NCBI GenBank assembly: GCA_963693305.1
Contig: OY855912.1
Span: 4,733,501-4,797,500, forward strand
DNA: 64,000 nt
Direction of reading: 5' to 3'
Source of the DNA: Meandrina meandrites
Lineage: Eukaryota > Cnidaria > Anthozoa > Scleractinia > Meandrinidae
Shown: positions 23,060 through 35,090 of the stretch, in pieces
Layout of the letters: each line of letters opens with the position of its first letter
Position numbering within the stretch: the stretch's first letter is position 1
Notes under the pieces: model-generated
Databases searched by the model: none
Told to the model about the DNA's origin: nothing
What the model saw: only the letters and a program-made list of their open reading frames with translations
Made by a program: the position numbers and the translations under genes

Positions 23060-23255
23060 AGCAATCGAAAAACTGTTCACTCATTCCATGAATCTAGGCT
23101 TTGCGGTGTTTTATAAATTTTTGGGTGATGTTTGGGGATATTTGGGAGGAGATAGTTTTTCTTAATAATGGATTAGTGAAATTTAGAGAAATACGAAATG
23201 GTGAAGATTTTATGTGATTTTAAAATTAGAATTTGAAGTTAAAAGTTAGTAGATG
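23060..23255. repeat. Dispersed repeat, inverted copy of 18,190-18,385
   Basis: See the partner copy. Similarity covers nearly 190 bp in opposite orientation. It ends directly upstream of the copy B promoter block. Confidence 0.6.
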
Positions 23256-23284
23256 GACGTACCCGTACGGCGACTTGTATTTGC

Positions 23285-23420
23285 TATTCGTAACGTCATC
23301 ATTTATTTCCCGCCAAATATTCGGTGGCGTGACAGCGTCACGTGTGTCACGCTGGTAAGCATACGTTTTGGGAGCAATAATGAACGTCGAAATGCGGAAA
23401 TACAGTAATTCCACAGGATA
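23285..23420 (+). promoter_or_regulatory. Conserved promoter block of copy B
   Basis: About 130 bp upstream of copy B is shared with copy C: TTTCCCGCCAAATATTCGG (E2F-like TTTCCCGCC), then GTGGCGTGACAGCGTCACGT with CACGTG and the inverted repeat CGTGAC-AGC-GTCACG. Non-coding conservation between paralogues suggests a shared promoter; factor binding is inferred from motif only. Confidence 0.5.
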
Positions 23421-24298
23421 AACTTTTTGAATCAAATATCATTCGCATTTTAAAACTTAAAAGAAAGAAAGCGTGGACAAGTCTTCTTGATGCAGGACTT
23501 ACTTCTGTGAGACGATCACAGAGAGAAAAACTTCGTGGTCAAACATGGACTTTTACGTAGACAACAGCGAAACCGGCAGAACAAAGCTTACTGTGTCTGA
23601 CTTTGATGACACAAGCATCAGAGATGTAAAGTACGCTATTCAGGGCGCTATTCAAGCACCAATTTGTGATCAACAACTGTTTTATCAAGGACAGCCGGTA
23701 ACAGACGATGACATGCCTCTCAGCAGATTGTATTTCCGGGAGGGTGACTGTTTTAAACTGCAGTTTCTTGCTGCAGCGGACATACCAGGAATAACGCAAA
23801 GACTGGATGTGCTGAAGAACTTCGCTCAGGAGATTGTTGAAAAGCTTAACAGACAGCTTCCTGTTTTAAATCGCGAGAGCCTTAGCACGTTGCATGACCT
23901 CAATGTCCAACAGAAAAGTGTGTGTCGTGCTTTACAGAAACTTTCACGTGACTATTTCCACCCATGGAAATGTTTAAAAACCGTTGCTCAAAGGCACTTT
24001 TTCGTTCAAGAGGGAGGATTTGACGCTATCTTGGAGGTGTTTAAATTTTCACAGCAGCTGTACACAGTTGGATATTCTGAGGATGCTTTCAACATGCGAG
24101 TTTTTGCATTTATGTAGAGGGGGGGGGGGGGGGGGAAATATATTGGAAAGATCAAAATTTCTGTAAGGACCCCCCCTCCATGCCAGGTAATTAACAAGTG
24201 ACCCCCACCTCCTTTTTCAATATTTACATGATGACCCCCCCCCCCCCCCCCCTTGCCGTCACCTCATATCTCCTCTTATATGCCTTAATTTAGTAATT

Positions 24299-24315
24299 AG
24301 GATAGGATAGGATAG

Positions 24316-24362
<47 letters not shown>

Positions 24363-26175
24363 GGACTATCTACCTATCTAACTAACTACAAAAATTTAAT
24401 AACAACAAATTCAAATAACAAAAAAAGAAAAGTCTGCTTTTCATGGAGGCCGTGTCTAAAATTTACTTAAAATTAAGATATTACTTCAAACTGTGCCGAC
24501 TTAATTTAGATTTGAAATCGGCCAGTGAAGATGCTTGTCTTAGGTCTATAGGTAAGTTGTTCCACAACTGAGCTCCGCTGTACGAGAAACTTTTCTTGAG
24601 ATAATCAGTTCGAGGTTGTGGAAAAACTAATTTGTTTTCGGTATTCCTTAAAGTGCCTATGAAATGAAAAATGAAGCTATTAAAAAATAAGCTTATTGAA
24701 AAGGCCTTTCAAAGCAAAGAAGGGTGGCGTTTTTCTTTCGGCGATATCTATTTTCCTCCCAGAGATATTCAGGTTTCTTCTAATATGCAAATTAGGTACT
24801 GATGACGTCACAAGTTGTGTTTGCGTAGGTCAAAACACAAAACCAAGCATATCTCTGGAAAGAATGAAGCAATGCAATGGAAACTTTGCATGGGCATTTA
24901 ACCCCATATAATACATGACATGGTGCATAATTTAATGTTGCCATGGCAATAGTCTTGGTTCCAGTCTCTTTGCTCTTTAATTCAAATTTAACCATTTTTC
25001 ACCTTACAGGGCAAAATTTTTAGCTCTTTTTGAAAAATATACAACGCTTGCACTACACTGGGTCTCCTTATCAAACTAAAAGAAGCAGACAATCTTTGTT
25101 GAAGATCAAATACAGGAATTATCATTTCTGCATGACAGAGATCTGGACCCGAGTGTGTTGCCATAGCAACATCAAAATATACACCGGCTGGTGTATTTGT
25201 TTGGGTGCAACAAGCTTGGTAAGTTTAGAGTAGATTGTCCAATTATTACCAGAGATATTCTTAATTTTGTTTTTTGAGCCTTAAACTTCACACCCTGTGA
25301 CGTCATCAGTACCTAATTTGCATATTATAAGAAACCTGAATATCTCTGGGAGGAAAGAAGATATCACAAAAAGAAAAACGCCATACTTCTTTGCTTTGAA
25401 AGGCCTTTTAAATGAGCTTACTTTTTAATAGCTTGATTTTTCATTTCATAGGCACTTTAAACGATAAGCACTAATATCGTCACGATATACGAATCTTGAT
25501 CTCAGATAATCAGGAGTCATACCATGTAATGTTTTATACATTAGGATAGACTTCTGTTCCAATCTTTGATAATAGAGTCTTCGCCACCCCAGTGTCCGGA
25601 ACAAATCATCGACTAAATTACTATCATAGCTCGCAGACATTAGGGTACGAGCTGCGCGGTTTTGAAGCCTTTGCAGTTTTTCAGAAAGGCCCTTGTTACA
25701 TTCCCCACACTACGTTGCAATAATCAAACTGTGGTTGAATAAGGCTATTATAAACTTTGATCGAAGTATTAAATGGAGTGAGATGCCGAATTCGTTTAAT
25801 TGCACCTGGCACAAGCTATATCTTCTTAGAAATGTTTTCACTATGACACTCCCAGTTTATATTTTGATCAACATAAACTCCGAGAGATTTAGTGGAGGTT
25901 ACTTGTTCTATTGCGTTCTCATTTATAGTGAGAGAGGGACTTTCCGTAAATTGTGATAACTTCTGCCTTGATGCAATAAGCATAAACTCAGTTTTCGTCA
26001 TATTTAGAGTAAGCTTGTTAGCAGACAGCCATTCGTACACATTACTCAGGTCGTGATTAAGGCGATAATTTATATGCTCAATGTCAGTGCTAGCAAGTGT
26101 TAGGCTAGTATCATCTGCGTACATTCTTGGTTCTGAATATGTCAGACAGTGTGGTAAATGCATGCTACATACAAT
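24299..26175 (-). mobile_element. 5'-truncated LINE (CR1/jockey-like) fragment
   Basis: The minus strand encodes the end of a reverse transcriptase: YADDTSL (catalytic YADD) near 26,120, then WLSANKLTLNMTKTEF and SLGVYVD, then stops and frame breaks around 25,700. The C-terminal part (GMTPDYL, SFSYSGAQLWNNLP) ends at a TAA at 24481-24483. The 3' end is a short (TATCC)n tail at 24299-24322. A DNA element at 24652-25456 splits the C-terminal coding part. Family assignment rests on the C-terminal motifs and tail. Confidence 0.8.
24652..25456. mobile_element. TTAA-flanked inverted-repeat element nested in the LINE
   Basis: An 805-bp element whose ends AGTGCCTATGAAATGAAAAA are inverted at 25,437-25,456. 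The imperfect TIRs run about 165 bp. TTAA flanks both sides (24648-24651 and 25457-25460). Removing the element plus one TTAA restores the LINE reading frame exactly (codons R-L-R across the junction). No transposase. Consistent with a piggyBac-type non-autonomous element. Confidence 0.82.
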
Positions 26176-26629
26176 CATGAGATGATTTAATAGCTACTTT
26201 GCATAACAATGGAACTAACCTACTATATCACAAAACTTATCTTGCATATGTGGATGAGCAGAGACTAACTGCTATACCAATACGTATGACAAGTTAAATA
26301 CAGAGGTGTCAAACATTTCCTGGGCGGCAGTCTTACGGCTCTTCTCAACTAAAAACGCCTCCTAATAATACAGCTGACAGTGTATAGTGCCCTTTCTATA
26401 CAAGTGAGAAGTATTGGACGACCAAATCCAATACAAAATGGCAACTGTACAAGTTTCACAAACGTAGGAGTCTGTGTAGGCCTGTCATGTGCTTTTTACT
26501 TTGTTTATAGCAGAAAATAATTTCAGTCAAACCAAATATTTATGCAAAAGAAAAACAATAGAATTAGCATAAAATTATACAATTTAGCATTACTGCATAT
26601 GTACTCTACCATTTAACTGTTTCACCCAC

Positions 26630-26790
26630 CTTGGCCAATGAACACCTCTTACAATACTGTATACCTCAAACTGCTGACCCCCCCTAAACTTCTTTATAAA
26701 AAAGTTTACCCCCCCCTCTCGCCAATCTGAAATAGCCTTGACCCCCCCCCCCTTCTTTTCTCCCTCCCCCCCCCCCCCTCTACATAAATA
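26630..26790. repeat. C-rich dispersed repeat
   Basis: Alternating poly-C runs and short AT stretches. Related sequence (AAATTTCTGTAAGGA then C-runs) occurs at 24,140-24,250 and 27,305-27,365. Low complexity and non-coding. Confidence 0.5.
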
Positions 26791-27842
26791 ATGACCGGTC
26801 CCTATTAAGTGCCCATAAGCTGTACACTGTAATTGGCCATTTTCTAAACGAGCAGGTGACTGGGTACTAATATTTAAAATCAATTGAATTGAAAAATGTG
26901 GCCAGTCATCTGAAAGAGCATCCAAACATTAGTAAGTTTACCAAAATTGGAGAGTTATTGGTTAAAACACAAAGGCATGGTACACTTTTCAAAATCGCTA
27001 AAATAAGAGAGCTAATAGTATGCGGACTGGAGGGACGCCAATCCTTTCTAACTGCCCGGGAGTATTTTGCTTTGAGCTCCATGCAACGATTTCTTGTTGT
27101 GTTAAACTTGATTTCTTTTCCCAGTCCTATTCGGTTCTACAGATCGGTCGATCACATGCAACAGACAATGGATCCCATCCACTCGCTTGCACAATGACAT
27201 TAAGCAATGACGTCATCGCTTAAAAAGGTTCTTAAAATGAAAGAAAAAGAGTGTTAAATCAAAAGACATGATTTTTAGACGGGGAAAAATAAATGAAATA
27301 TTGAAAGAAAAATTTCTGTAAGGAGCCGCCCCCCAGGCCTGAAAATAGCAAGTGGCCCCCACCACCATAATTCTTAGGTGTCCGTAAATAATACCAGAAA
27401 CTCATAAGATTTGAAACGTGTAACACTCGTTCATAGTGTTTGAATTCAGTTTTGCCAAGTAGTACCATATTTGGAAACATGAAGATCGAGTTTGTACACA
27501 AATGCCTTATGCACGTAATGATATATATTATTATTAAGATTATGCCATCTTAAGGGCGGGCTGTGAATTTAATCCAAACAATTTATTACAATTTTGGCTG
27601 GTTAATTTTTTCATGATTTAATCCAATATAAAATAGTTCCAATGTGCAAAAGCTTTGTACAATACAAATCATAGGGAGTCACATGTTTCATCCCTTATTG
27701 AGTTTCTGGTAATACCTTAACTTATAATATCTTTACCATAAGCTTGTATCTTAAGCTGTAATTGGATACTTCTAAACATTAGGAACAAAGTAAATTACAC
27801 CACAACGTTGGAGCAATTCTTCACTGTCAATTATATGGTAAG

Positions 27843-28293
27843 GAGGGGGGTGAATAGGGGTACGCAAATCCGCCGATCCATGCTATATTTTTGGCCAAAT
27901 CCGTCAATCCACCACTATTTTTGTTCAAATCTGAATCCATATTACTTGAAAAGTTTGTGTGGTATAGTTTTACTACAGGATCCTGCAAGGAACGGTAGAT
28001 GATGTTCTTATACCATTTTTTTTAACAAGTTTCGTTTTATCGCTTCTTTGTGCGACAATTCCGCCAACATACCGACAAAGACCGACTAAAGTGATTCAAA
28101 CTTCTTTTTGGTATCTACGATCCGAACTTCCCGACATAAAGAGTCCAGAATCCGGGCCAAAATTTTCAGCTAATCCGCGATCTATCCACTGTTCTTTCGA
28201 AATCCGCGAATCCGCTTAGCTATCACAAAAATCCGCAATCTGTGCTCATTTTAGGGCCAAATCCGTCGATCCGCGAACCTATTCACCCCCCTC
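27843..28293. mobile_element. MITE with GGTAAG target duplication
   Basis: Ends GAGGGGGGTGAATAGG and its complement. The flanks on both sides are GGTAAG (27837-27842 and 28294-28299). 451 bp, with repeated AAATCCG-type internal motifs and no ORF. In intron 1 of copy B. Confidence 0.72.
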
Positions 28294-29466
28294 GGTAAGT
28301 GTGATCCTGTTATATTTGACTTTGCAACTTTTGTTGAACAATCATTCAGCACAGAAGTTCAGCTTCTTTTATTTACCTTAATTATTTGACAAATTTCCTG
28401 AAAATTGTGAACTGTCATCGCTTTTGCATGTATTGCGTACCGTTTATTATATATCAACATGGACAAGTGCTTTTAAGTTAACTTAACCCTGTATTATCAA
28501 CAAAGGGCTCATTATTTTTTTTAAGTTTGTTTTATATAATTTACTAAAACATGATTGAGATCGTTTACAGAATTTTGCGTTGTCCAGCTATTTCTGTTTG
28601 TAATATTAATCTTGATTAACCAATCAGACTTCTGCCTAATACAGCTGTCCAATTTTTTTTTCTCATAGATTAGAGACAAAATTAGAAGGCCTCCACTTGT
28701 TAAATTATAATGGTCACTGTGCTGAAAGTCACACATGATTATGGTGACTTGATATTCAGTGATGTTTTGGTCTGACCTTAATTATAATAGAGAGCTTAAT
28801 ATTAAGCACTGATGTTTTTGAGCCACATGTACAGACAGTAATTATATAACCGGAAGGCAAATGTTTAAGGTTTTGGTGAGCTTTTACCTCCAAAAAGAAT
28901 TTAGAAAGCTTCTATTTTAGCACTTACAACTTGAATGTATGAAAACAGAGCTGACAATAATTAGCACTTAAAAGACGAGAAGGTTCCATTAATTTCCTGC
29001 TGCTCTCCATGGCTCAAAAACGTCTGTGCTTAAACTTTCTAATATTATTAAGAGGGGCATTTGGGAATACACTGATGGCCCCTAAAATAACATTTGTGGA
29101 TGTTGTTTTGACCAACAGAAATGAAATTTCAGTGGATAGTAATGAAGTACAACTTGCTATTCAGTTTTGGTGTCTCAGCTTTCTGTGGTGCTTTGGTGAG
29201 ACACCTCTGGATCGGAAATTTCTTGTGACGAAGGATGTCTTTCCCCTGACAGTTGATGCTCTCTTACTTCAGCCATGCCCACTTGAGGATACTGGCCACA
29301 TCGATATAGCCGATATGGTTATTGCTGTAAATGAGGGAGCAATTGGATGCTGTGCAGGGTGAGTTTAAAACTAAGAAAAGAAAGCAGATTTGAGCCTTAT
29401 CTGAGAGGTTCTGAAATGCTAGTCAACAAGATGAAATTGATCTTGGTACTGTACTATTGAGCAGGA

Positions 29467-29755
29467 GGTGTGGTGTCCTAATGGTTAGTGTGCGGTCCAG
29501 GTTTGAGCCCTGCCTGGGGCACTGCGTTGTGTTCTTGGGCAAAACACTTTACTCTCCTAGTGCCTCTCTTCATCACCCAGGTGTATGAATGGGTACTGGC
29601 GAAGTTAATGCTGGGGTGGGGGAGGTAACCCTGCGATGGACTAGCATCCCATCCAGGGGGGAGTAGAAATACTCCTAGTCACTTCATGCTACAAAAACCG
29701 GGATAAGCTGACTGGCCTGATGGGCCACTTAGGGCTCGAACGCAGAATTTACGAT
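29467..29755 (+). mobile_element. tRNA-headed SINE
   Basis: Head TGGTGTCCTAATGGTTAGTG and B box GGTTTGAGCC (29500-29509). The body includes TGTTCTTGGGCAAAACACTT and ends near CACTTAGGGCTCGAACGC. An inverted relative lies at 55,690-56,045. It is in intron 2 of copy B. Confidence 0.7.
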
Positions 29756-30563
29756 TGATAGCATCGACTGAGTATTGGTGGATATTTTTGGTCAATGTGC
29801 TCGGTGATTTCAATAATTTTAAATTGCATTTATTGGCCAATCTGTTAACTGTTGCTCAGCCAAGGTGTATCCCATATGCTGATGAATGTTTAAAACACTG
29901 ATGCATCATGGATCATGGATATTTGACCAAAATTCAGTTTGCAATATTTTGATCAACTATTTAAGCAGACATATCATGTTAATCAGCTGTTATACTGTAT
30001 GCATGGTCCATCAGCTCTACATGATATTTCATACTTAAATCAAATTGATTCTTTTCTCTGTTATTTTTTCTCTAGATTGATAGAATATGATTCCAACATC
30101 CAGGAGGAAGTGTCCAAAATGTCACCACTGATCAAAAAGTTACTTTTTATGATAGACAGATGCGAATCACAACCTGCAGGATATTCCCTGTTTTCAAGCC
30201 AAGTGGCTTCTAACACTCTGTTCTACTGCACATTCAATGTCAAATCTGCCCAACCATTGGTGGATTGTGGAGCACTGGAAAAAATGATAAACATCACAAA
30301 GAAGCTTCTGTTTGAAAACGACAGCAATACACCCCTAAGGTGAGAGAGGTTGGAACTTTTTCTTTTTACTATGGTGGGGTTGGGAGGAATCACATTTCAA
30401 TCAATGTTTTATTTGCCCCATTCAATATTTTACAACAATGTAAATTATCTGATATATACTTAGAGCAGGAGTTCTCAACAAACCCTTTTGGGCTTACAAG
30501 GAGAACCCCTGTTACAAATTTGTTGATAATCTTATCTATCTTTACATCAGGCTATATTAATTT

Positions 30564-30573
30564 TATATTATTA

Positions 30574-30606
<33 letters not shown>
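30564..30606. repeat. (ATT)n microsatellite
   Basis: More than 12 ATT repeats in intron 3 of copy B. Confidence 0.9.
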
Positions 30607-31660
30607 TATTAATTTATATTATTATTAATTTTATATTTACATCTGTTTATTTTCCCTTTACAGTCCCTTACAATATTTTCGAATTATTAATGACATAACT
30701 ATTAATCGCTGTATAGAAGTTCATTTATTGAGAAGATATCTTTTGTTTTTTTTTTTCTTAAAAATATAAATCAATTTTGCAGTTTTAACAGCCGTAGGAA
30801 GGTTATTCCATACCTGACTTCCTCTATACTTATTGTTGAGTGTTTGTTGTAGTTTGTTCTGACATAAGTTATATGAATTTTGGTTGAAGACCTTGTATAG
30901 TGGTTGTGAAAATCTTTATTAAGGGTAAAAAATGCAATCAGAAAGCTACAATCTTGGCCACAAGTCTTTAGGACACTTAATAGACAAAATGCCAACTAGT
31001 AACAAATTCTTTAAGGCTGAATTCATTATCCAATTCCCCAGAGCTTCCTCTCTCCCTCCCTTTCCTGCCGGGGGGAGGGGAAGACTCCCATTTGAAAGGT
31101 GCTGGGATGCTTGTTTATGTAACTTTAGCGATCGCTTAAACTGCTGCTCATACTTTATGCAAAATGGTCCTAGTCTCCAAGAGACCTTTGATTTTACAAG
31201 GGATGGCGTGAAAGCTAGCTTATCTAAAATGACGGGTCTGTATTGCATGCAGAGAGCTAGATGAAATACTCTTGTCATTGGTTTGAGTCAGGTGGTAACT
31301 TCTCATGATTGATCCATGGTTTTAACGTGTCTTTACCAGGTATTACTGTTGTCTGTTCCTGGCTAGAATGCGTTCAGCTCCTCTGGTCACGCTGGACAAT
31401 GACACTGGTGTTGTTATAGATGAACTTATTGATTTGTTCCTGAGCAAGCACGTCCCCAGTGAGATCTCAAAATGGGAGGAAGAGCACTCTTTTGTTTGGA
31501 TAACAATGGTGCCACTGGTTCATCTTGCCTTTGCTGCAGGAAAAGAATACTGCTGTGACCAAATCAGTGACTTAAAATGGGATGACCATGAAAGTAAAGG
31601 AGCTCAGTGTAGTCTTAAAAGAAAGCAATCAGAAACCACCATAACGGAAGTAGATGAAGC

Positions 31661-31742
31661 TGGGGGGCCTGAAGTAGAGGAATCACAAAAACATATATTC
31701 CTGGGGGGCCTGAAGTAGAGGAATCACAAAAACATATATTCC
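31661..31742 (+). repeat. 41-bp perfect tandem duplication in copy B exon 4
   Basis: Two identical 41-bp units starting TGGGGGGCCTGAAGTAGAGG. Because 41 is not a multiple of 3, the frame is lost after the first unit. Copies A and C have no duplication here. Confidence 0.9.
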
Positions 31743-32155
31743 AACATTTGAACTTCGACAACAGAGAAGAAAATATTTCCTATCACACAAGTTCCAAACG
31801 AAAAAATGTTGAAGGCCAGTTTGCCATTCTCAACACCCCATGTGCTGTATCTGAAAGCACCATAGCAGGCAAAAATGACCAATTTACTTGGCCAGGTTCT
31901 GCATCCACACATAAACTTGGGATCTTTTGCCTGGTGCACATGCTTTCAATCAAGGAAAACCAGCAGTTGGCACTAACAGAGAATCTCCTTCCATACTTAG
32001 TGTGTCTGTCATGGCACCTAACGTGTGACGAGAAGGAGAAATTAAGGAACAGTCTGGCAAATTTTCACAATGTTTCTGCACCTCCTTCTTTGAAAGTCAT
32101 CTCAAAATCTGTGCTTGCTCTTGTTCGTGGCTTAGACATGGTTTTCAAATATTAA

Positions 32156-33900
32156 GTGTTTAGAAGTCAAACTTGACCTTATTACACGCTTAGTGACTTT
32201 TCCTGAGCGAAACAGCGTCTTGTTTTCCATCAAATATCCCCCTTCTCGACCCTTCCCTCCTTGCTTTTGATTTAGTTGATTGACTTGCGTTTGTCTGGCC
32301 AACCGGCTGGTAAGGACCGCTTTTTGATGGGGTTGAGTCCAGGGGCAAGGAAATTCACCAATAAATTTTGTTCATTCCGCTATAAACGCGGGGTGTAATT
32401 TATCGGCGTATGCCATTGTGCGTTTGCCTGTTACCTGAGAAGGCTCCAGAGTTTACACTTACTAGATGAGCGTCGAGGGTCCTTGATCTCATCCCGAACG
32501 GGTAGTTGGGAGATTTATAATGCTAAGGTACGTTACAATTTTTTTCTTTTTAATCTCGAAAGCTTTTTGCCTGAATTGCTGTTTATTGCACATTTAAAAA
32601 AAATATGAGTGGGCTGAAACATTTGTAGGACCAGGCCTTTAGGGTGGGTACCACCAGCAGAAAGTTATGCGTCCGATCCACAATATGGCTTAACTTAAAG
32701 TTGATGCCAGTCGAGTTTGTAGTTACGTAGAGGAAGGAGGAGGAAGAGGTATCTAGGAAGATACCTTCCCGACATATCTAGGAAGATCGAAGAAGACTCT
32801 GCTCGCAGGGTAGTAGTTACGTTTTGTTTTCAGAAATACCAAAGCTGGAAAGTTAAACTTGTAAATGTAGAAGTACGCTTGTATCGTCTGATTCCTAACG
32901 ATATGAGAAACGTTTGGATGCAGACGACAACGCAACGATGAATAAAAGAAAAACCGCTGCTTGGCTTTACAAGGGAAAACACGTAGTAGCTTTAGTAGGG
33001 AATTTTAAATATGGAAATACGTGTTTAGATTGTGTGATTTTTAATTTTCTTAATACGTTCGGTATCCTTAGAGTTCTTTGTTGATTTCACAGGTCTTTGG
33101 CTTCGCATCGGAAAAAAAGTGAATAGTTTCTTTCTGTCCAATCAATAAATCATGTTTTCCCAAGTGTCCTTGTACGTGATAAACTCCAATGAATAATTCG
33201 TTGCAGCAAGTAGATTTTAGTATCTTGTTTTATGAGTTCGATAGTGCCTTTTCTAAGTTAAAACTAGACTCTTTTCCGAGGCGAAGCTGAAGCGAACTTG
33301 TTCTTTGGAAATAAGTATTCTTGCTATTTGAAAGTAATGATCTTTTGGTTCAAAGTTGAACTAAGGATATTGTATACAAGGTGTGAGTTGTCAAGACAAT
33401 TGTTCTTTAGTATTTCGTTTGTACAGGAACCGCTTGTAACACCTCAGGTCCAACTCGAAAGTCGTCAACAGCTTAGTATTAAAATATGGACGTAGGCGCA
33501 TCAACTAGAGTAAGGGAACGCCTTCTTGTCCGATGTTTCACGCAAGTTGTTGTTTGAACATTGCTTGTACAATAACTTTTAGTTTGACTTTTCTTGTTAC
33601 TTAAGTTAATGCTATTCTGTAAAAACATTCTTTGTAATTTTTATATTGCTTGCGTTGTTTTATCGGGGCCAGTAAACTACGGAAGGTAGTGAAAATTTTG
33701 GAAAAAGGGACGATTTTGGCGATGTTTGTACCAGACGTCACTCTGATTGAAGTGTAAATAAAACCAAATTGTTTGCAAGGGTGGTATTTCAATATTTCAA
33801 CTAGCAGCCCTCAGGTTTCTCCAGGGCCAGTATATATCATAAGGAAAATAATGGCTCTGACAATTGTTATGCTGTTTGGTCAATATATTTCTCCAGTAAC
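32156..33900. other. Gene-free interval between copies B and C
   Basis: No conserved coding region recognised. It probably includes the copy B 3' UTR (AATAAA near 32360) and AT-rich sequence with short unrelated ORFs. Confidence 0.5.
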
Positions 33901-33942
33901 GGGCTCCTGATTGTACGAACAAAATCTCTCTCCTCCGCAGAC

Positions 33943-34287
33943 ATGAGTTTTACCAGCCACGCCAACCCAAGTTACCTTGGAGTTTGTGGGTTTTCCTTAT
34001 TGGAGGGAAACTGGAACAGTGACCCCCTCGATTCTCCCTCCCCCTCCCAGAACTACACGATCTGGAAGCCTGTTATCCAAACGAAGTGTTCTCCCTGCTT
34101 TGCACCAAACGACCTCACTACTTATTCTGTCAAAAACATGGCACACCTGGCCGATATCGCAGAGCACGTTGGCTGGAAATCTCACCTCATGGCTTACTTG
34201 CAGCTTCACAAGTCGCTCCAACCTGACTCAGTTGCGGCACTGGCTACATCAGACACATCCTTATTATATCGAACTCAATTAGCTTGA
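33943..34287 (+). CDS. Unassigned ORF, 114 codons, possible terminal exon or decayed element
   Basis: It opens with ATG directly after a good splice-acceptor-like CTCTCTCCTCCGCAG, and the same frame is open upstream to about 33,807. No family motif is recognised (segments such as HLADIAEHVGWKSHL). A second frame is open over the same stretch. It could be a terminal exon, a retroelement fragment or chance; low confidence. Confidence 0.2.
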   Translation: MSFTSHANPSYLGVCGFSLLEGNWNSDPLDSPSPSQNYTIWKPVIQTKCSPCFAPNDLTTYSVKNMAHLADIAEHVGWKSHLMAYLQLHKSLQPDSVAALATSDTSLLYRTQLA

Positions 34288-34839
34288 AGGTTTTGAGCCG
34301 ATTTGCCCCCCCCCCCCCCCCCCCACCCCCCAATCTTTCCAGCGCTGTCTCTCTGCCACAGTACGCCAGTCCCTTGAGCATGTGAACTAAGTAACGTCAT
34401 TTAACATGACTGCCACAACTTCATCCGTCCCTTGCTTATTTCTTGGCCTATTACAGTAGGAGTACCAACCCCTTAACGCCTTTTTTACGGTTTTCGCCCT
34501 ATCTTTTACTGTAAGCATGGGTCGGGATATAGTACTGTTCCGATTCATGTACACTGTGAAATATATTATACGATCTGGAGATGTATATCACCGTTTTACT
34601 CAACACAGTGGCAGCTGGAAGCTTTCGGGGTATGCGCAGGACTGTGGCACAAGTGAATTGTGCTTTCTTGCGCGCGCTGATTGGTTAACTCCGAGGTGAT
34701 TAGCAAAGTAATATTCACCTCCACCTCGGTAAGTAATTGTTAAATATATCTTGGCCTAAAAAATTCTACCCCCCTCCCCTCAAAAAAGGACCGTCCCTTT
34801 ATAGAGAGTCGTCGTCGTCCAATCGCGTCAAGGTCATTA

Positions 34840-34960
34840 TTTATTCCCGCCAAATATTCGGTGGCGTGACAGCGTCACGTGCGTCACGCTGGCGAGCATG
34901 CGTTTTGGGAGCCATGTTCATTCCAATATATGAACGTCGAAATGCGGAAATAATTCCATA
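34840..34960 (+). promoter_or_regulatory. Conserved promoter block of copy C
   Basis: Counterpart of the copy B block: TTCCCGCCAAATATTCGGTG, GCGTGACAGCGTCACGTGCG, then GAACGTCGAAATGCGGAAAT about 150 bp before the start codon. It keeps the E2F-like site, the CACGTG box and the inverted repeat. Confidence 0.5.
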
Positions 34961-35090
34961 GGACGTAAGATTTTTTAGTCAATAATCATTCGTATTTCAA
35001 AACTTATGAGAAAAAAAGAATGTACGAGTCTTCTTGATGCAGAACTTACTTCTATGAGGCTAATAGAAAGAAAAAACTTGCTGCTCAAAC

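Larger units (their letters stand above)
23545..32155 (+). pseudogene. Ubiquitin-like/helical family gene, copy B (frameshifted)
   Basis: Exons: 23545-24095, 29119-29358, 30076-30339 and 31340-32155, all joined in phase 2 as in copy C. The ubiquitin-like block starts MDFYVDNSETGR. Exon 1 ends at a position where copies A and C have GTGAGT but B has GCGAGT, so splicing would need a GC-AG intron. In exon 4 a 41-bp segment is tandemly duplicated (31661-31701 and 31702-31742). The frame is thereby shifted and stops at 31716-31718, removing the conserved C-terminal block (FTWPGSAS onward), which continues open in another frame at 31748-32155. Removing one repeat restores the frame, so the lesion is recent, allelic or an assembly error. 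Everything else is intact. AATAAA near 32360. Confidence 0.7.

Noticed and set aside
31671..31717. A tiny intron removing the 41-bp duplication in copy B
   Set aside because: A GT within the repeat has no AG at the matching end, and 41 nt is too short for splicing here.
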